NCBI RefSeq assembly: GCF_014705945.2
Contig: NZ_CP061538.1
Span: 1,984,001 to 2,048,000 of the forward strand
DNA: 64,000 nucleotides
Source: Rothia amarae
GTDB lineage: Bacteria > Actinomycetota > Actinomycetes > Actinomycetales > Micrococcaceae
Direction of reading: 5' to 3'
In this document: positions 57,769-64,000 of the stretch, piece by piece
Numbering within the stretch: the first letter of the stretch is position 1
Layout of the letters: the number at the start of each line of letters is the position of its first letter
The notes under the pieces: model-generated
Database searches by the model: none
Seen by the model: only the letters and a program-made list of their open reading frames with translations
What the model was told of the DNA's origin: nothing
Translations under genes and position numbers: made by a program

Positions 57769-58473
57769 GTGACTGACTCACTCAAATACATCCCAGATCC
57801 CACATCGAATACTCCTATTGTGAGCAGTTCTGACTGCGTCGGTGAAGGTCTCTTTATCGTGTTTGAAGGCGGTGACGGTGCCGGAAAATCCACCCAAGTT
57901 GCCCGTTTGGAACAGGCACTTACCGAGGAAGGGTACGACGTCATTTCCACTCGCGAACCGGGAGGCACCGATATCGGGGAGAAACTACGCGGACTCGTGC
58001 TAGAACACGGGCAAGGCATCATTGACGCGCGCACCGAAGCGCTCATCTATGCTGCCTCCAGATCAGCTCATGCCGAACAAAAGATTCGCCCCGCACTCGC
58101 AGCTGGGAAAATTGTTCTTTGCGACCGCTATATAGATTCCTCGGCGGCATACCAAGGAGCAGGGCGCAACTTGGGAACAGAAAACATCACCCAGCTGAGC
58201 CTTTGGGCAACACAAAACCTTCTGCCAGACCTGACCGTTTTTATTGATGTCCCTCTAGACGCAGGGCGCCAACGCACCGATAGTCGCGGTGCGGCTGACC
58301 GTTTGGAATCCGAACCCGATGAATTTCACACGCTGGTTCATCAGACCTTTGGAGAACTAGCCAGCTCGGGCGGAGAAAACTACGCCATTGTGGATGGCAC
58401 AGGAAGCATCGACGAGGTCCACGGGCAGATTCTGCGGGCAGTTCAACGCGTGTTGAAAGAGCGTGTGGCATGA
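57769..58473 (+). CDS. tmk: Thymidylate kinase
   Basis: This 234-aa enzyme phosphorylates dTMP. The P-loop is EGGDGAGKST, STREPGGT the dTMP site, and DRYIDSSAAYQG the DR(Y/F) motif. About 25 residues precede the fold. The GTG start has a weak ribosome-binding site, and a later start within this extension is possible. It overlaps holB by 4 bases (ATGA), the usual pairing in actinobacteria. Confidence 0.95.
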   Translation: MTDSLKYIPDPTSNTPIVSSSDCVGEGLFIVFEGGDGAGKSTQVARLEQALTEEGYDVISTREPGGTDIGEKLRGLVLEHGQGIIDARTEALIYAASRSAHAEQKIRPALAAGKIVLCDRYIDSSAAYQGAGRNLGTENITQLSLWATQNLLPDLTVFIDVPLDAGRQRTDSRGAADRLESEPDEFHTLVHQTFGELASSGGENYAIVDGTGSIDEVHGQILRAVQRVLKERVA

Positions 58474-59615
58474 GCGTATGGAATAACCTCGTAGGTCAGC
58501 CCGACGTCGTGCAGCAGCTCCAACAAGCTGCCGCCGCCGAGCGCACTACCCACGCGTGGCTTTTGAGCGGTCCTCCCGGTTCAGGTCGCTCCACCGCCGC
58601 TCTTGCTTTTGCCGCAGCGCTCCTGTGTGAAGAGCCCAATCCCGAGCATCGTGGATGCGGGCAGTGCAAATCATGCCAAACTGTACTCAGTGGTTCCCAT
58701 GCTGACCTCACCCATTTCTCCACCGAGAATCTCAGTATCAAGATTGAAGAAGCACGCGAACTGGTAGTCAAAGCTCAGGACCGCCCAGCGGTAGGCAGAT
58801 GGCGCGTAATGATTGTCGAAGACGCAGACCGCATGCCAGAACGAACGTCCAACGTGTTGCTCAAAGCTATTGAAGAGCCGCCGCCGCATACTATCTGGCT
58901 ACTCTGCGCCCCCTCACCGGTTGACGTTCTGGTAACCATCCGCTCCCGTTGCCGCCCGGTCAAGCTGCGCGTACCCCATCTTTCTGATGTAGTGCAGTTG
59001 CTTGTCTCCGAAGGAATTCCCGAGGATTTAGCGTTCCATTGTGCTTCTTTAGCTCAGGGACATATCGGCATTGCCCGTCGCCTGGCAACTATCCCAGAGG
59101 CACGAGCGCGCCGTGAAGCTGTGGTACGTATGCCTATTTCTCTGCGCTCTCTACCGTCAGCCATGAAAGCGGCTGAAGACCTCGTACAGATAGCCGAAGA
59201 AGAAGCCAACGCCGATGCCGAAGCTCGCAACGAGGTTGAAAAGAATCAGTTGATGACCGCACTGGGAATCCAAGAAGGCGAAAAAATCAACCCCTCCATG
59301 CGTTCTCAGCTACGCCAGCTAGAAGAAGATCAGAAGCGACGTGCCCGTCGTATCAAAACGGATACGCTAGACCGTTTTCTGATTGATATTCAGACCGTAT
59401 TCCGAGATATTCTCACGCTTCAGCTTGGCACAGGATCCCCACTGATTAACACCCATCTGGCCCAAGACCTTCAGCAGTATGCAGCACAGACCACGGGGGT
59501 AAAAACGCTAGAGCGGTTAGATGCGGTGACGCTGACCCGGCGTCGAATTTCAACGAACGCCAGCGCAAAGCTAGTCTTTGAAGCCATGATGGCGGGATTC
59601 GTACACGAGCGCTAA
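58470..59615 (+). CDS. holB: DNA polymerase III delta' subunit
   Basis: This 381-aa clamp-loader subunit shows GPPGSGRST in place of an active Walker A (Lys to Arg, as expected for a subunit that does not hydrolyse ATP), a zinc-binding CGQCKSC module, VIVEDADRM and KAIEEPPPHTIWLLC. The C-terminal 150 residues form the helical collar. It opens the sliding clamp with DnaX and HolA. It is translated with tmk. Confidence 0.93.
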   Translation: MSVWNNLVGQPDVVQQLQQAAAAERTTHAWLLSGPPGSGRSTAALAFAAALLCEEPNPEHRGCGQCKSCQTVLSGSHADLTHFSTENLSIKIEEARELVVKAQDRPAVGRWRVMIVEDADRMPERTSNVLLKAIEEPPPHTIWLLCAPSPVDVLVTIRSRCRPVKLRVPHLSDVVQLLVSEGIPEDLAFHCASLAQGHIGIARRLATIPEARARREAVVRMPISLRSLPSAMKAAEDLVQIAEEEANADAEARNEVEKNQLMTALGIQEGEKINPSMRSQLRQLEEDQKRRARRIKTDTLDRFLIDIQTVFRDILTLQLGTGSPLINTHLAQDLQQYAAQTTGVKTLERLDAVTLTRRRISTNASAKLVFEAMMAGFVHER

Positions 59616-59722
59616 CCCTGTGACATGTTCAATTGCGGCTTCTTGGGGGTACATTGCGCCCCTGGCGACAAAATAGAAAGTATGCTTGCTGAGATACTGT
59701 TTTCTTAGCATCAAGGTAGACC

Positions 59723-60916
59723 ATGACTCACACACCTCAAAGTGCTGAATCCATGCAGGATTCTGCAGTTCAGCACAAATCAGGGTGGCCTTTTGGCCTC
59801 TTCTTTCTCCTCGGCGTAGCGGCGCTCGTCGTTTCTTTTGCCGGACTAAAAACCATGGCCTCGGTAATTGGCCCTACGTTCTTGGCTCTGTCACTCGTTA
59901 TTGCCGTCCGCCCCATTCGCGAATGGCTCGTCAAGAAACGCGTTCCCACATTCCTTGCGGCAATGATTACGTTGCTTGTTCTTATTGGTCTGCTGGTAGC
60001 GCTGATTGGATCGCTGACTTACTCAGTCTTCGCTCTCGTTGAAATCTTGCCTCAGTACTCGCAGAAGTTCCAGAGCCTCTACGATGAGAGCCTGGGCTGG
60101 ATAACCTCCACTTTTGGGGTTTCGCAGAATCAGATTTCTGACCAGTCCATGAGCTTCTTGGAACCCTCTAAGATCATGAACTGGCTAACCACTTTCCTCA
60201 ACGGCTTGAGCGCAACCGGTTCCGGTTTCTTCCTTCTCGTGATGGTGATGGCCTTCCTCGTGGTCGACTCCGCCATCATTTCAGGGCGCGGAGCATACCT
60301 ACGCAACCACCGCCCCCATCTGGCATCAGCTCTGGCTGATTTCCAGCACCGCACCAATCGCTACTGGGTTGTGAACACCGTTTTTGGTCTGATTGTTGCT
60401 GTCATTAACGTGGTGGCGCTGATGATTCTCGGAGTTCCTCTGGCAATCGTATGGGGCATCTTCTCCTTCGTCACCAACTACATTCCCAACATCGGGTTTG
60501 TTCTGGGAATGATTCCCCCGGCGCTGGTTGCGTTGCTGGACGGCGACGTCACCACCATGATTTGGGTTATCGTCCTGTTCTCGGTTATCAACTTCACCAT
60601 GCAGCAGATTGTTCAGCCAAAGATTACTGGCGACGCCGTTGGTCTTAACACCACCGTCACCTTCCTTTCGCTGATTATCTGGTCCATGATTATTGGTCCG
60701 CTCGGCGCGATCCTGGCTGTTCCGCTCACGCTGTTCTTCAAGGCGATTGTGCTGGATTCCGATCCGCGCACTCACTGGATTAGCGTTTTCTTCACCACCA
60801 ACTTTGCCAAGGTCAACCCTGCAGAAGTAAAAACCATTTCTTCCAAGGAGTTTGAGCGAGCTAAAAAAGAAGAAAAAATGGCTGAAAAAGAACAGGAAGT
60901 AGAAACTTCTAAGTAA
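59723..60916 (+). CDS. AI-2E family (PerM-like) membrane protein
   Basis: This 397-aa protein has seven or eight helices. SFVTNYIPNIGFVLGMIPPALVALL is the hallmark of the family (outer parts SFVTNYIPNIG and PPALVALL). Members include exporters and sodium-proton antiporters, so the substrate is unknown. The last 45 residues are highly charged (KEFERAKKEEKMAEKEQE) and predicted coiled. The ATG start has a weak ribosome-binding site. Confidence 0.87.
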   Translation: MTHTPQSAESMQDSAVQHKSGWPFGLFFLLGVAALVVSFAGLKTMASVIGPTFLALSLVIAVRPIREWLVKKRVPTFLAAMITLLVLIGLLVALIGSLTYSVFALVEILPQYSQKFQSLYDESLGWITSTFGVSQNQISDQSMSFLEPSKIMNWLTTFLNGLSATGSGFFLLVMVMAFLVVDSAIISGRGAYLRNHRPHLASALADFQHRTNRYWVVNTVFGLIVAVINVVALMILGVPLAIVWGIFSFVTNYIPNIGFVLGMIPPALVALLDGDVTTMIWVIVLFSVINFTMQQIVQPKITGDAVGLNTTVTFLSLIIWSMIIGPLGAILAVPLTLFFKAIVLDSDPRTHWISVFFTTNFAKVNPAEVKTISSKEFERAKKEEKMAEKEQEVETSK

Positions 60917-60953
60917 GTTATCTTTACTCTCTCGCTTGAAGCGAGAAATACAA

Positions 60954-60984
60954 GACGGGCGCACCTGCGGTGGGTGCGCCCGTC
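60954..60984 (+). terminator. Terminator, copy 1
   Basis: GACGGGCGCACC pairs with GGTGCGCCCGTC across a 7-base loop. A smaller hairpin, TCTCGCT-TGA-AGCGAGA (60930-60946), precedes it. No T run follows. It differs by one base from the hairpin at 62467-62503. Confidence 0.85.
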
Positions 60985-61041
60985 CTCTGTATATCTAGGC
61001 TTAACGCAGGCGAATCCTAGCAGAGTAGCACAAGTTGAATT

Positions 61042-61060
61042 ACCCCGTTTGACGTGGGGT
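61042..61060 (+). promoter_or_regulatory. Hairpin in the yeeE leader
   Basis: ACCCC and GGGGT pair across 9 bases and are followed by TTTCTT, 58 bases before the start codon. It could be a weak attenuator or a remnant. Nothing further identifies it as a known element. Confidence 0.35.
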
Positions 61061-61117
61061 TTCTTCAGGTTACAAGCTCTCTTGAAGGTGGTGAAGCGAA
61101 GTCTTACCTTAGAAAAC

Positions 61118-62197
61118 ATGATTGTTACTGGACTTCTCGTGGGCGCCATCTTTGGGTTTATCCTTCAAAGAGGCCGTTTTTGCGTCACCGGGGCTTTTCG
61201 AGACGTTTTCGTTTCCAAGAGCACCTGGTGGCTAGGCGCATTCATTACAGCTATTGCCGTCCAAGCAGTAGGTATTGCGCTTCTTAATTCTTTAGGGGTT
61301 ATCGACTTATCGGTAGCGGTAAGCCCTTTCGCTCCTTTCGGCACAATCGCGGGCGGCTTTATCTTTGGATTTGGCGCCGTACTCGCCGGGGGATGTGCCA
61401 CAGGCACTTACTACCGCGCGGCGGAAGGTCTCATCGGCTCGTGGTTCGCGCTTATTTTCTACGCACTTTTTGCTTCTATTTTTAAATTTGGTCCCTTCGC
61501 AGAAACTACCCGGTTTGTTCGCGGTTGGGGTATTACAGAGCATGCGACGATCACCGATTCGTTGGGCGTTTCACCGTGGGTATTAGTTACGCTATTAGTT
61601 GCTGCGGTAGGTGTATGGGCATACAAAAATCTCACTAAGCCTAAGTTGCCTATGGCGCAACTACCTCCAGAAAAAAGCGGGCTTGCGCACCTTCTTTTTG
61701 AAAAGCGATGGAACCCCTACTTCACCGCGATACTCATCGGCTTGGTAGCAATTCTTGCTTTCCCCCTCAGCTGGGCAACCGGTCGAGAAGGCGGCCTGGG
61801 AATAACTACCCCAAGTGCCAAATTGACAACTTTTCTCACCACCGGTGACTTCACAATGATTGATTGGGGCGTCATGCTCATTATGGGTATCATGGTGGGT
61901 TCTTTTATTGCTGCCAAGGGTAGTGGAGAATTCAAGCTCCGTGTCCCCGACGCTAAGACAATAGTGCGCGCTATCTTCGGTGGAATGCTCATGGGTTGGG
62001 GTGCTGCGTGGGCTGGTGGTTGCACCATCGGTAACGGACTGGTAGAAACTGCGATGTTTTCCTGGCAAGGCTGGGTGAGCCTCATTGCGATGATTCTCGG
62101 AACCGGCGCTGCTGCCAAGATTTTCATTATGCCGCGTAAGAAAAAGACACCGGTTGCTTCGACGAAAAACGCTCCAGAACCTCAGCTCACCCATTAA
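61118..62197 (+). CDS. YeeE/YedE-family sulfur transporter (TsuA-like)
   Basis: This 359-aa protein has about ten helices and the three cysteine motifs of the family: RGRFCVTG (Cys22), GGCATGTYYR (Cys93) and GGCTIGNG (Cys302). In TsuA these cysteines pass thiosulfate through the membrane. The TusA-like gene 24 bases downstream supports a sulfur-relay role as with YeeE-YeeD; a selenium role as in YedE cannot be excluded. The ATG at 61118 is chosen at the conserved start; the ribosome-binding site is weak. Confidence 0.87.
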   Translation: MIVTGLLVGAIFGFILQRGRFCVTGAFRDVFVSKSTWWLGAFITAIAVQAVGIALLNSLGVIDLSVAVSPFAPFGTIAGGFIFGFGAVLAGGCATGTYYRAAEGLIGSWFALIFYALFASIFKFGPFAETTRFVRGWGITEHATITDSLGVSPWVLVTLLVAAVGVWAYKNLTKPKLPMAQLPPEKSGLAHLLFEKRWNPYFTAILIGLVAILAFPLSWATGREGGLGITTPSAKLTTFLTTGDFTMIDWGVMLIMGIMVGSFIAAKGSGEFKLRVPDAKTIVRAIFGGMLMGWGAAWAGGCTIGNGLVETAMFSWQGWVSLIAMILGTGAAAKIFIMPRKKKTPVASTKNAPEPQLTH

Positions 62198-62221
62198 AAG
62201 TTTATGAAAGGAACGAACAAT

Positions 62222-62449
62222 ATGGCACAACGTGTATTAGAAACTGATGGGCTTGTCTGCCCTTTCCCTGTTCAAGAAGCTAAGGAAGCGATGGAGACTC
62301 TCAGCTCCGGCGATGAATTAATCATTAACTTCGACTGCACTCAGGGAACTGAATCCATCCCCCGCTGGGCCGCTGAAAATGGTTATGGAACTAAAGATTT
62401 CGTCAAACGCGGTCCTGCAGAATGGTCCATTACCGTCGTCAAGAGCTAA
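62222..62449 (+). CDS. TusA/YeeD-family sulfur-carrier protein
   Basis: This is a 75-residue cytoplasmic protein with LVCPFPVQEAK, the CPxP motif with Cys13 that carries sulfur as persulfide. SGDELIINFDC and a beta-strand end follow the TusA fold. The ATG at 62222 follows AAGGA at 9 bases; an in-frame ATG at 62204 is less likely. It accepts sulfur from the YeeE-like transporter by analogy with YeeD/TsuB. Confidence 0.9.
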   Translation: MAQRVLETDGLVCPFPVQEAKEAMETLSSGDELIINFDCTQGTESIPRWAAENGYGTKDFVKRGPAEWSITVVKS

Positions 62450-62466
62450 CTCACTCATCTTCAGGC

Positions 62467-62508
62467 AAGGACGGGCGCACCCGCGGTGGGTGCGCCCGTC
62501 CTTGTTTT
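62467..62508 (+). terminator. Terminator, copy 2
   Basis: AAGGACGGGCGCACC pairs with its complement (62489-62503) across the loop CGCGGTG and is followed by GTTTTTA. It is a nearly identical copy of the hairpin at 60954-60984, so the yeeE-tusA pair lies between two direct repeats. Confidence 0.93.
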
Positions 62509-62521
62509 TATCTTGAGCTAA

Positions 62522-63703
62522 CTACACGTAGGTGGCTACGTATGCCTCGCCTAATCCTCTGATGGTTGTAGCAGTGTCGCTACCAGAATGTAACAGCGAC
62601 TCAGTCGGATACACGGTGAAACTCTGTTGCTCCGACTCAACTGTTAGCTCCCCTGCTACAGAAAGCAAAGTGGAGGTTCCCTCAAACGTGAAATCCACAG
62701 CTTGCGAGGCGGGAACTCGAATACGGGTCAGTAAAAGACGCTCATCCCACAAAGAAAATTTGCCCACCGCCGCGTCATCAGGGTTTGCACGAACCACCTC
62801 AGGGGCGCACTGGTCATCGCGTAAGACCTCGATTAGCTCTTGAGTATCAATATGTTTAGGAGTCAGCCCCGCGCGCAACACATTATCTGAGGGGTTCATA
62901 ATTTCAATGGCTGTACCTGAAACATAGGCATGAACCTGACCATCTGGAGTAAACGCAGAATCACCCGGTTCTAGATAAAGCAGATTCATCACTACAGCCA
63001 CCAGCAACCCTCGATCACCCGGGCACTTTTCCTCAATATGCTCCACGAGTTCGGCAGCGCGCTCCAGAGTGCAAGGACCACCGGTGTGAGTCTTAGCCCA
63101 GGTGCGAACACCGTCTAACGTTTCTTCAAGAGCGACCGCGGCGTCGCCCTCGCTGAGGCGAATAATCTTTGCCAAAAGCTCTTTTCCTGAATTTACAGGA
63201 AGTAAATCCGCGAGCCAGCTCAGACCAAAAGCCGTGGCAATTTCTTGAACTTCATGGTCTGGGCGAACTCCCGTCAAAATTTTCATGGGAGTTAGAGCAA
63301 TAACGGTTTCCGGCTTTGAATGGCGGTCTTTGTAATTACGAGAGGAATCATCGAGGGCAATTCCTTCTTGATTTTCGCGGTCAAATCCAGATTCTGCTTG
63401 GGCGTCAGTGGGGTGAACCTGGATAGACAGGGGGGCGTCAATGGCAAGAATCTTAAAGAGGAAAGGGAAGTTCTCAACTCCCTGGGGCAAAATGCGGTCT
63501 GGAGTGTTTTCGACCACTCTGTCAAGACCCATTTTGTGCCCATCAATATCGATTTCTGAAGGAGCGGAAGGGTGCGCACCCACCCAAACCTCAGCTTCTG
63601 GCTGGTCGCTGGGTGCAGACAGTCCACGCATATGAGCCAGGGTTTCATGTGATCCCCAGGCGTAGTGTTGCGTTTTGTTAACCAACCGAAATAGTTCGCC
63701 CAT
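62522..63703 (-). CDS. manA: Mannose-6-phosphate isomerase
   Basis: This type I isomerase (393 aa) links fructose-6-phosphate to mannose-6-phosphate. IQVHPTDAQAE, HSKPETVIAL and GQVHAYVSGTAIEIMNPSDN hold the zinc ligands (Gln, His, Glu, His), so the site is complete. The ATG at 63703 starts at MGELFRL; a TTG 12 bases earlier is possible. It stands divergently to a phosphomannomutase gene, which completes the route to mannose-1-phosphate. Confidence 0.95.
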   Translation of the reverse strand: MGELFRLVNKTQHYAWGSHETLAHMRGLSAPSDQPEAEVWVGAHPSAPSEIDIDGHKMGLDRVVENTPDRILPQGVENFPFLFKILAIDAPLSIQVHPTDAQAESGFDRENQEGIALDDSSRNYKDRHSKPETVIALTPMKILTGVRPDHEVQEIATAFGLSWLADLLPVNSGKELLAKIIRLSEGDAAVALEETLDGVRTWAKTHTGGPCTLERAAELVEHIEEKCPGDRGLLVAVVMNLLYLEPGDSAFTPDGQVHAYVSGTAIEIMNPSDNVLRAGLTPKHIDTQELIEVLRDDQCAPEVVRANPDDAAVGKFSLWDERLLLTRIRVPASQAVDFTFEGTSTLLSVAGELTVESEQQSFTVYPTESLLHSGSDTATTIRGLGEAYVATYV

Positions 63704-63833
63704 GCTCTTATCCAACCATATTCGTCAAGAGGTACCCCCTATTTAGGGGACTACCTGCGGTGTTCCTCACCATATAAAAGTAATATCTCTGAGTACACAT
63801 CGCAAAAAAGCCCTCGCCACGTAGAATAAACCT

Positions 63834-64000
63834 GTGAATACTATTGATTTAACCGCATCTTTTAAGGCGTACGACGTTCGTGGCATCGTCGGTGAAACCA
63901 TCACCGAGGATACCGTTCGTGCAACCGCAGCAGCATTCGTTGATGTTCTGGAACTCGCAGGTCAGAACATTCTGGTGGGTAGCGATATGCGCCCATCCGG
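63834..64000 (+). CDS. Phosphomannomutase/phosphoglucomutase, 5' part
   Basis: From the GTG the frame reads to the edge of the window (55 codons). SFKAYDVRGIVGE at residues 9-21 is the start of the alpha-phosphohexomutase family, whose members keep the Y-D-x-R-G pattern, and VGSDMRPS belongs to the first conserved block. With manA divergently upstream it is probably ManB, making mannose-1-phosphate for GDP-mannose. The catalytic Ser lies beyond the window. Confidence 0.85.
   Translation, partial: MNTIDLTASFKAYDVRGIVGETITEDTVRATAAAFVDVLELAGQNILVGSDMRPS

Noticed and set aside
58470-59615. The Lys to Arg change in the P-loop of holB as a broken gene.
   Set aside because: The delta-prime subunit does not need to hydrolyse ATP, and this replacement is common in actinobacterial members.
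60326-60964. A 212-codon minus-strand frame opposite the AI-2E family gene.
   Set aside because: It is antisense to a conserved membrane protein; the Asn/His-rich product is typical of reversed hydrophobic codons.
61661-62230. A 189-codon minus-strand frame opposite yeeE.
   Set aside because: It is the shadow of a conserved transporter and has no start signal.

Overview
The window looks like chromosome of an actinobacterium of the family Micrococcaceae, most likely Rothia. The reasons are moderate GC for a high-GC Gram-positive, the actinobacterial core order phoU / senX3-regX3 / carD-ispD-ispF / cysS-rlmB, a bifunctional-type dcd, HspR-type (HAIR) operators at dnaK, a DtxR-type iron box, and an rrn operon without spacer tRNAs. 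The genus is an inference from gene content and was not checked by search. I see no phage, transposase, plasmid or CRISPR sequence.

Layout. 1-3.1 kb: dnaK-grpE with HspR-type operators and a candidate small RNA. 3.1-5.2 kb: a low-molecular-weight phosphatase, a P-loop kinase-like protein and pabC. 5.2-8.4 kb: a thiamine-precursor ECF importer (ykoE-ykoD-ykoC) under a TPP riboswitch whose downstream sequence can fold over the ribosome-binding site. 8.6-18.1 kb: an Atg22-like MFS permease, an orphan HprK-like/PqqD-like fusion, dcd, tRNA-Gly, a MauE-thioredoxin fusion, a methyltransferase, two membrane-anchored unknowns and a thioredoxin/NHL protein. 18.4-25.6 kb: an amino-acid permease and a five-gene copper-handling operon (membrane protein, CopC, PCuAC lipoprotein, Tat-exported DyP peroxidase, CopD-CtaG fusion). 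25.8-27.1 kb: hup and the operon rpmB-rpmG-rpsN behind a long structured leader. 27.4-33.6 kb: a GDSL hydrolase and a siderophore uptake operon (binding protein, two permeases, ATPase, reductase) under a DtxR-type box. 33.7-39.3 kb: a YiaA-like protein, tRNA-Thr, a nucleoside hydrolase with its own ECF importer, and a DsbA-like protein. 39.3-45.1 kb: a complete rrn operon (16S-23S-5S, minus strand). 45.3-57.7 kb: a GNAT gene broken by an amber codon, rlmB, cysS, an alpha/beta hydrolase, ispF-ispD, carD, a lipoprotein, regX3-senX3, phoU, gpmA, a DUF2516 protein and a cystathionine gamma-synthase-like enzyme. 57.8-64 kb: tmk-holB, an AI-2E family permease, a YeeE-TusA sulfur-uptake pair between two nearly identical hairpins, manA, and the start of a phosphomannomutase.

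How it fits together. Most genes are housekeeping. Nutrient scavenging is prominent: thiamine precursor, ferric siderophore, nucleosides and reduced sulfur each have a dedicated importer, three of them with a visible control element. A -35 hexamer TTGCAA with a 17-base spacer recurs at the rrn, carD and rpmB promoters, which suggests growth-rate control shared by ribosomal RNA, a ribosomal-protein operon and the polymerase factor CarD. The least explained items are the HprK/PqqD fusion, the minus-strand RNA candidate upstream of dnaK, the rpmB leader, and the nucleoside-linked ECF ATPase with a degenerate second signature. I found no clear new multi-gene system.
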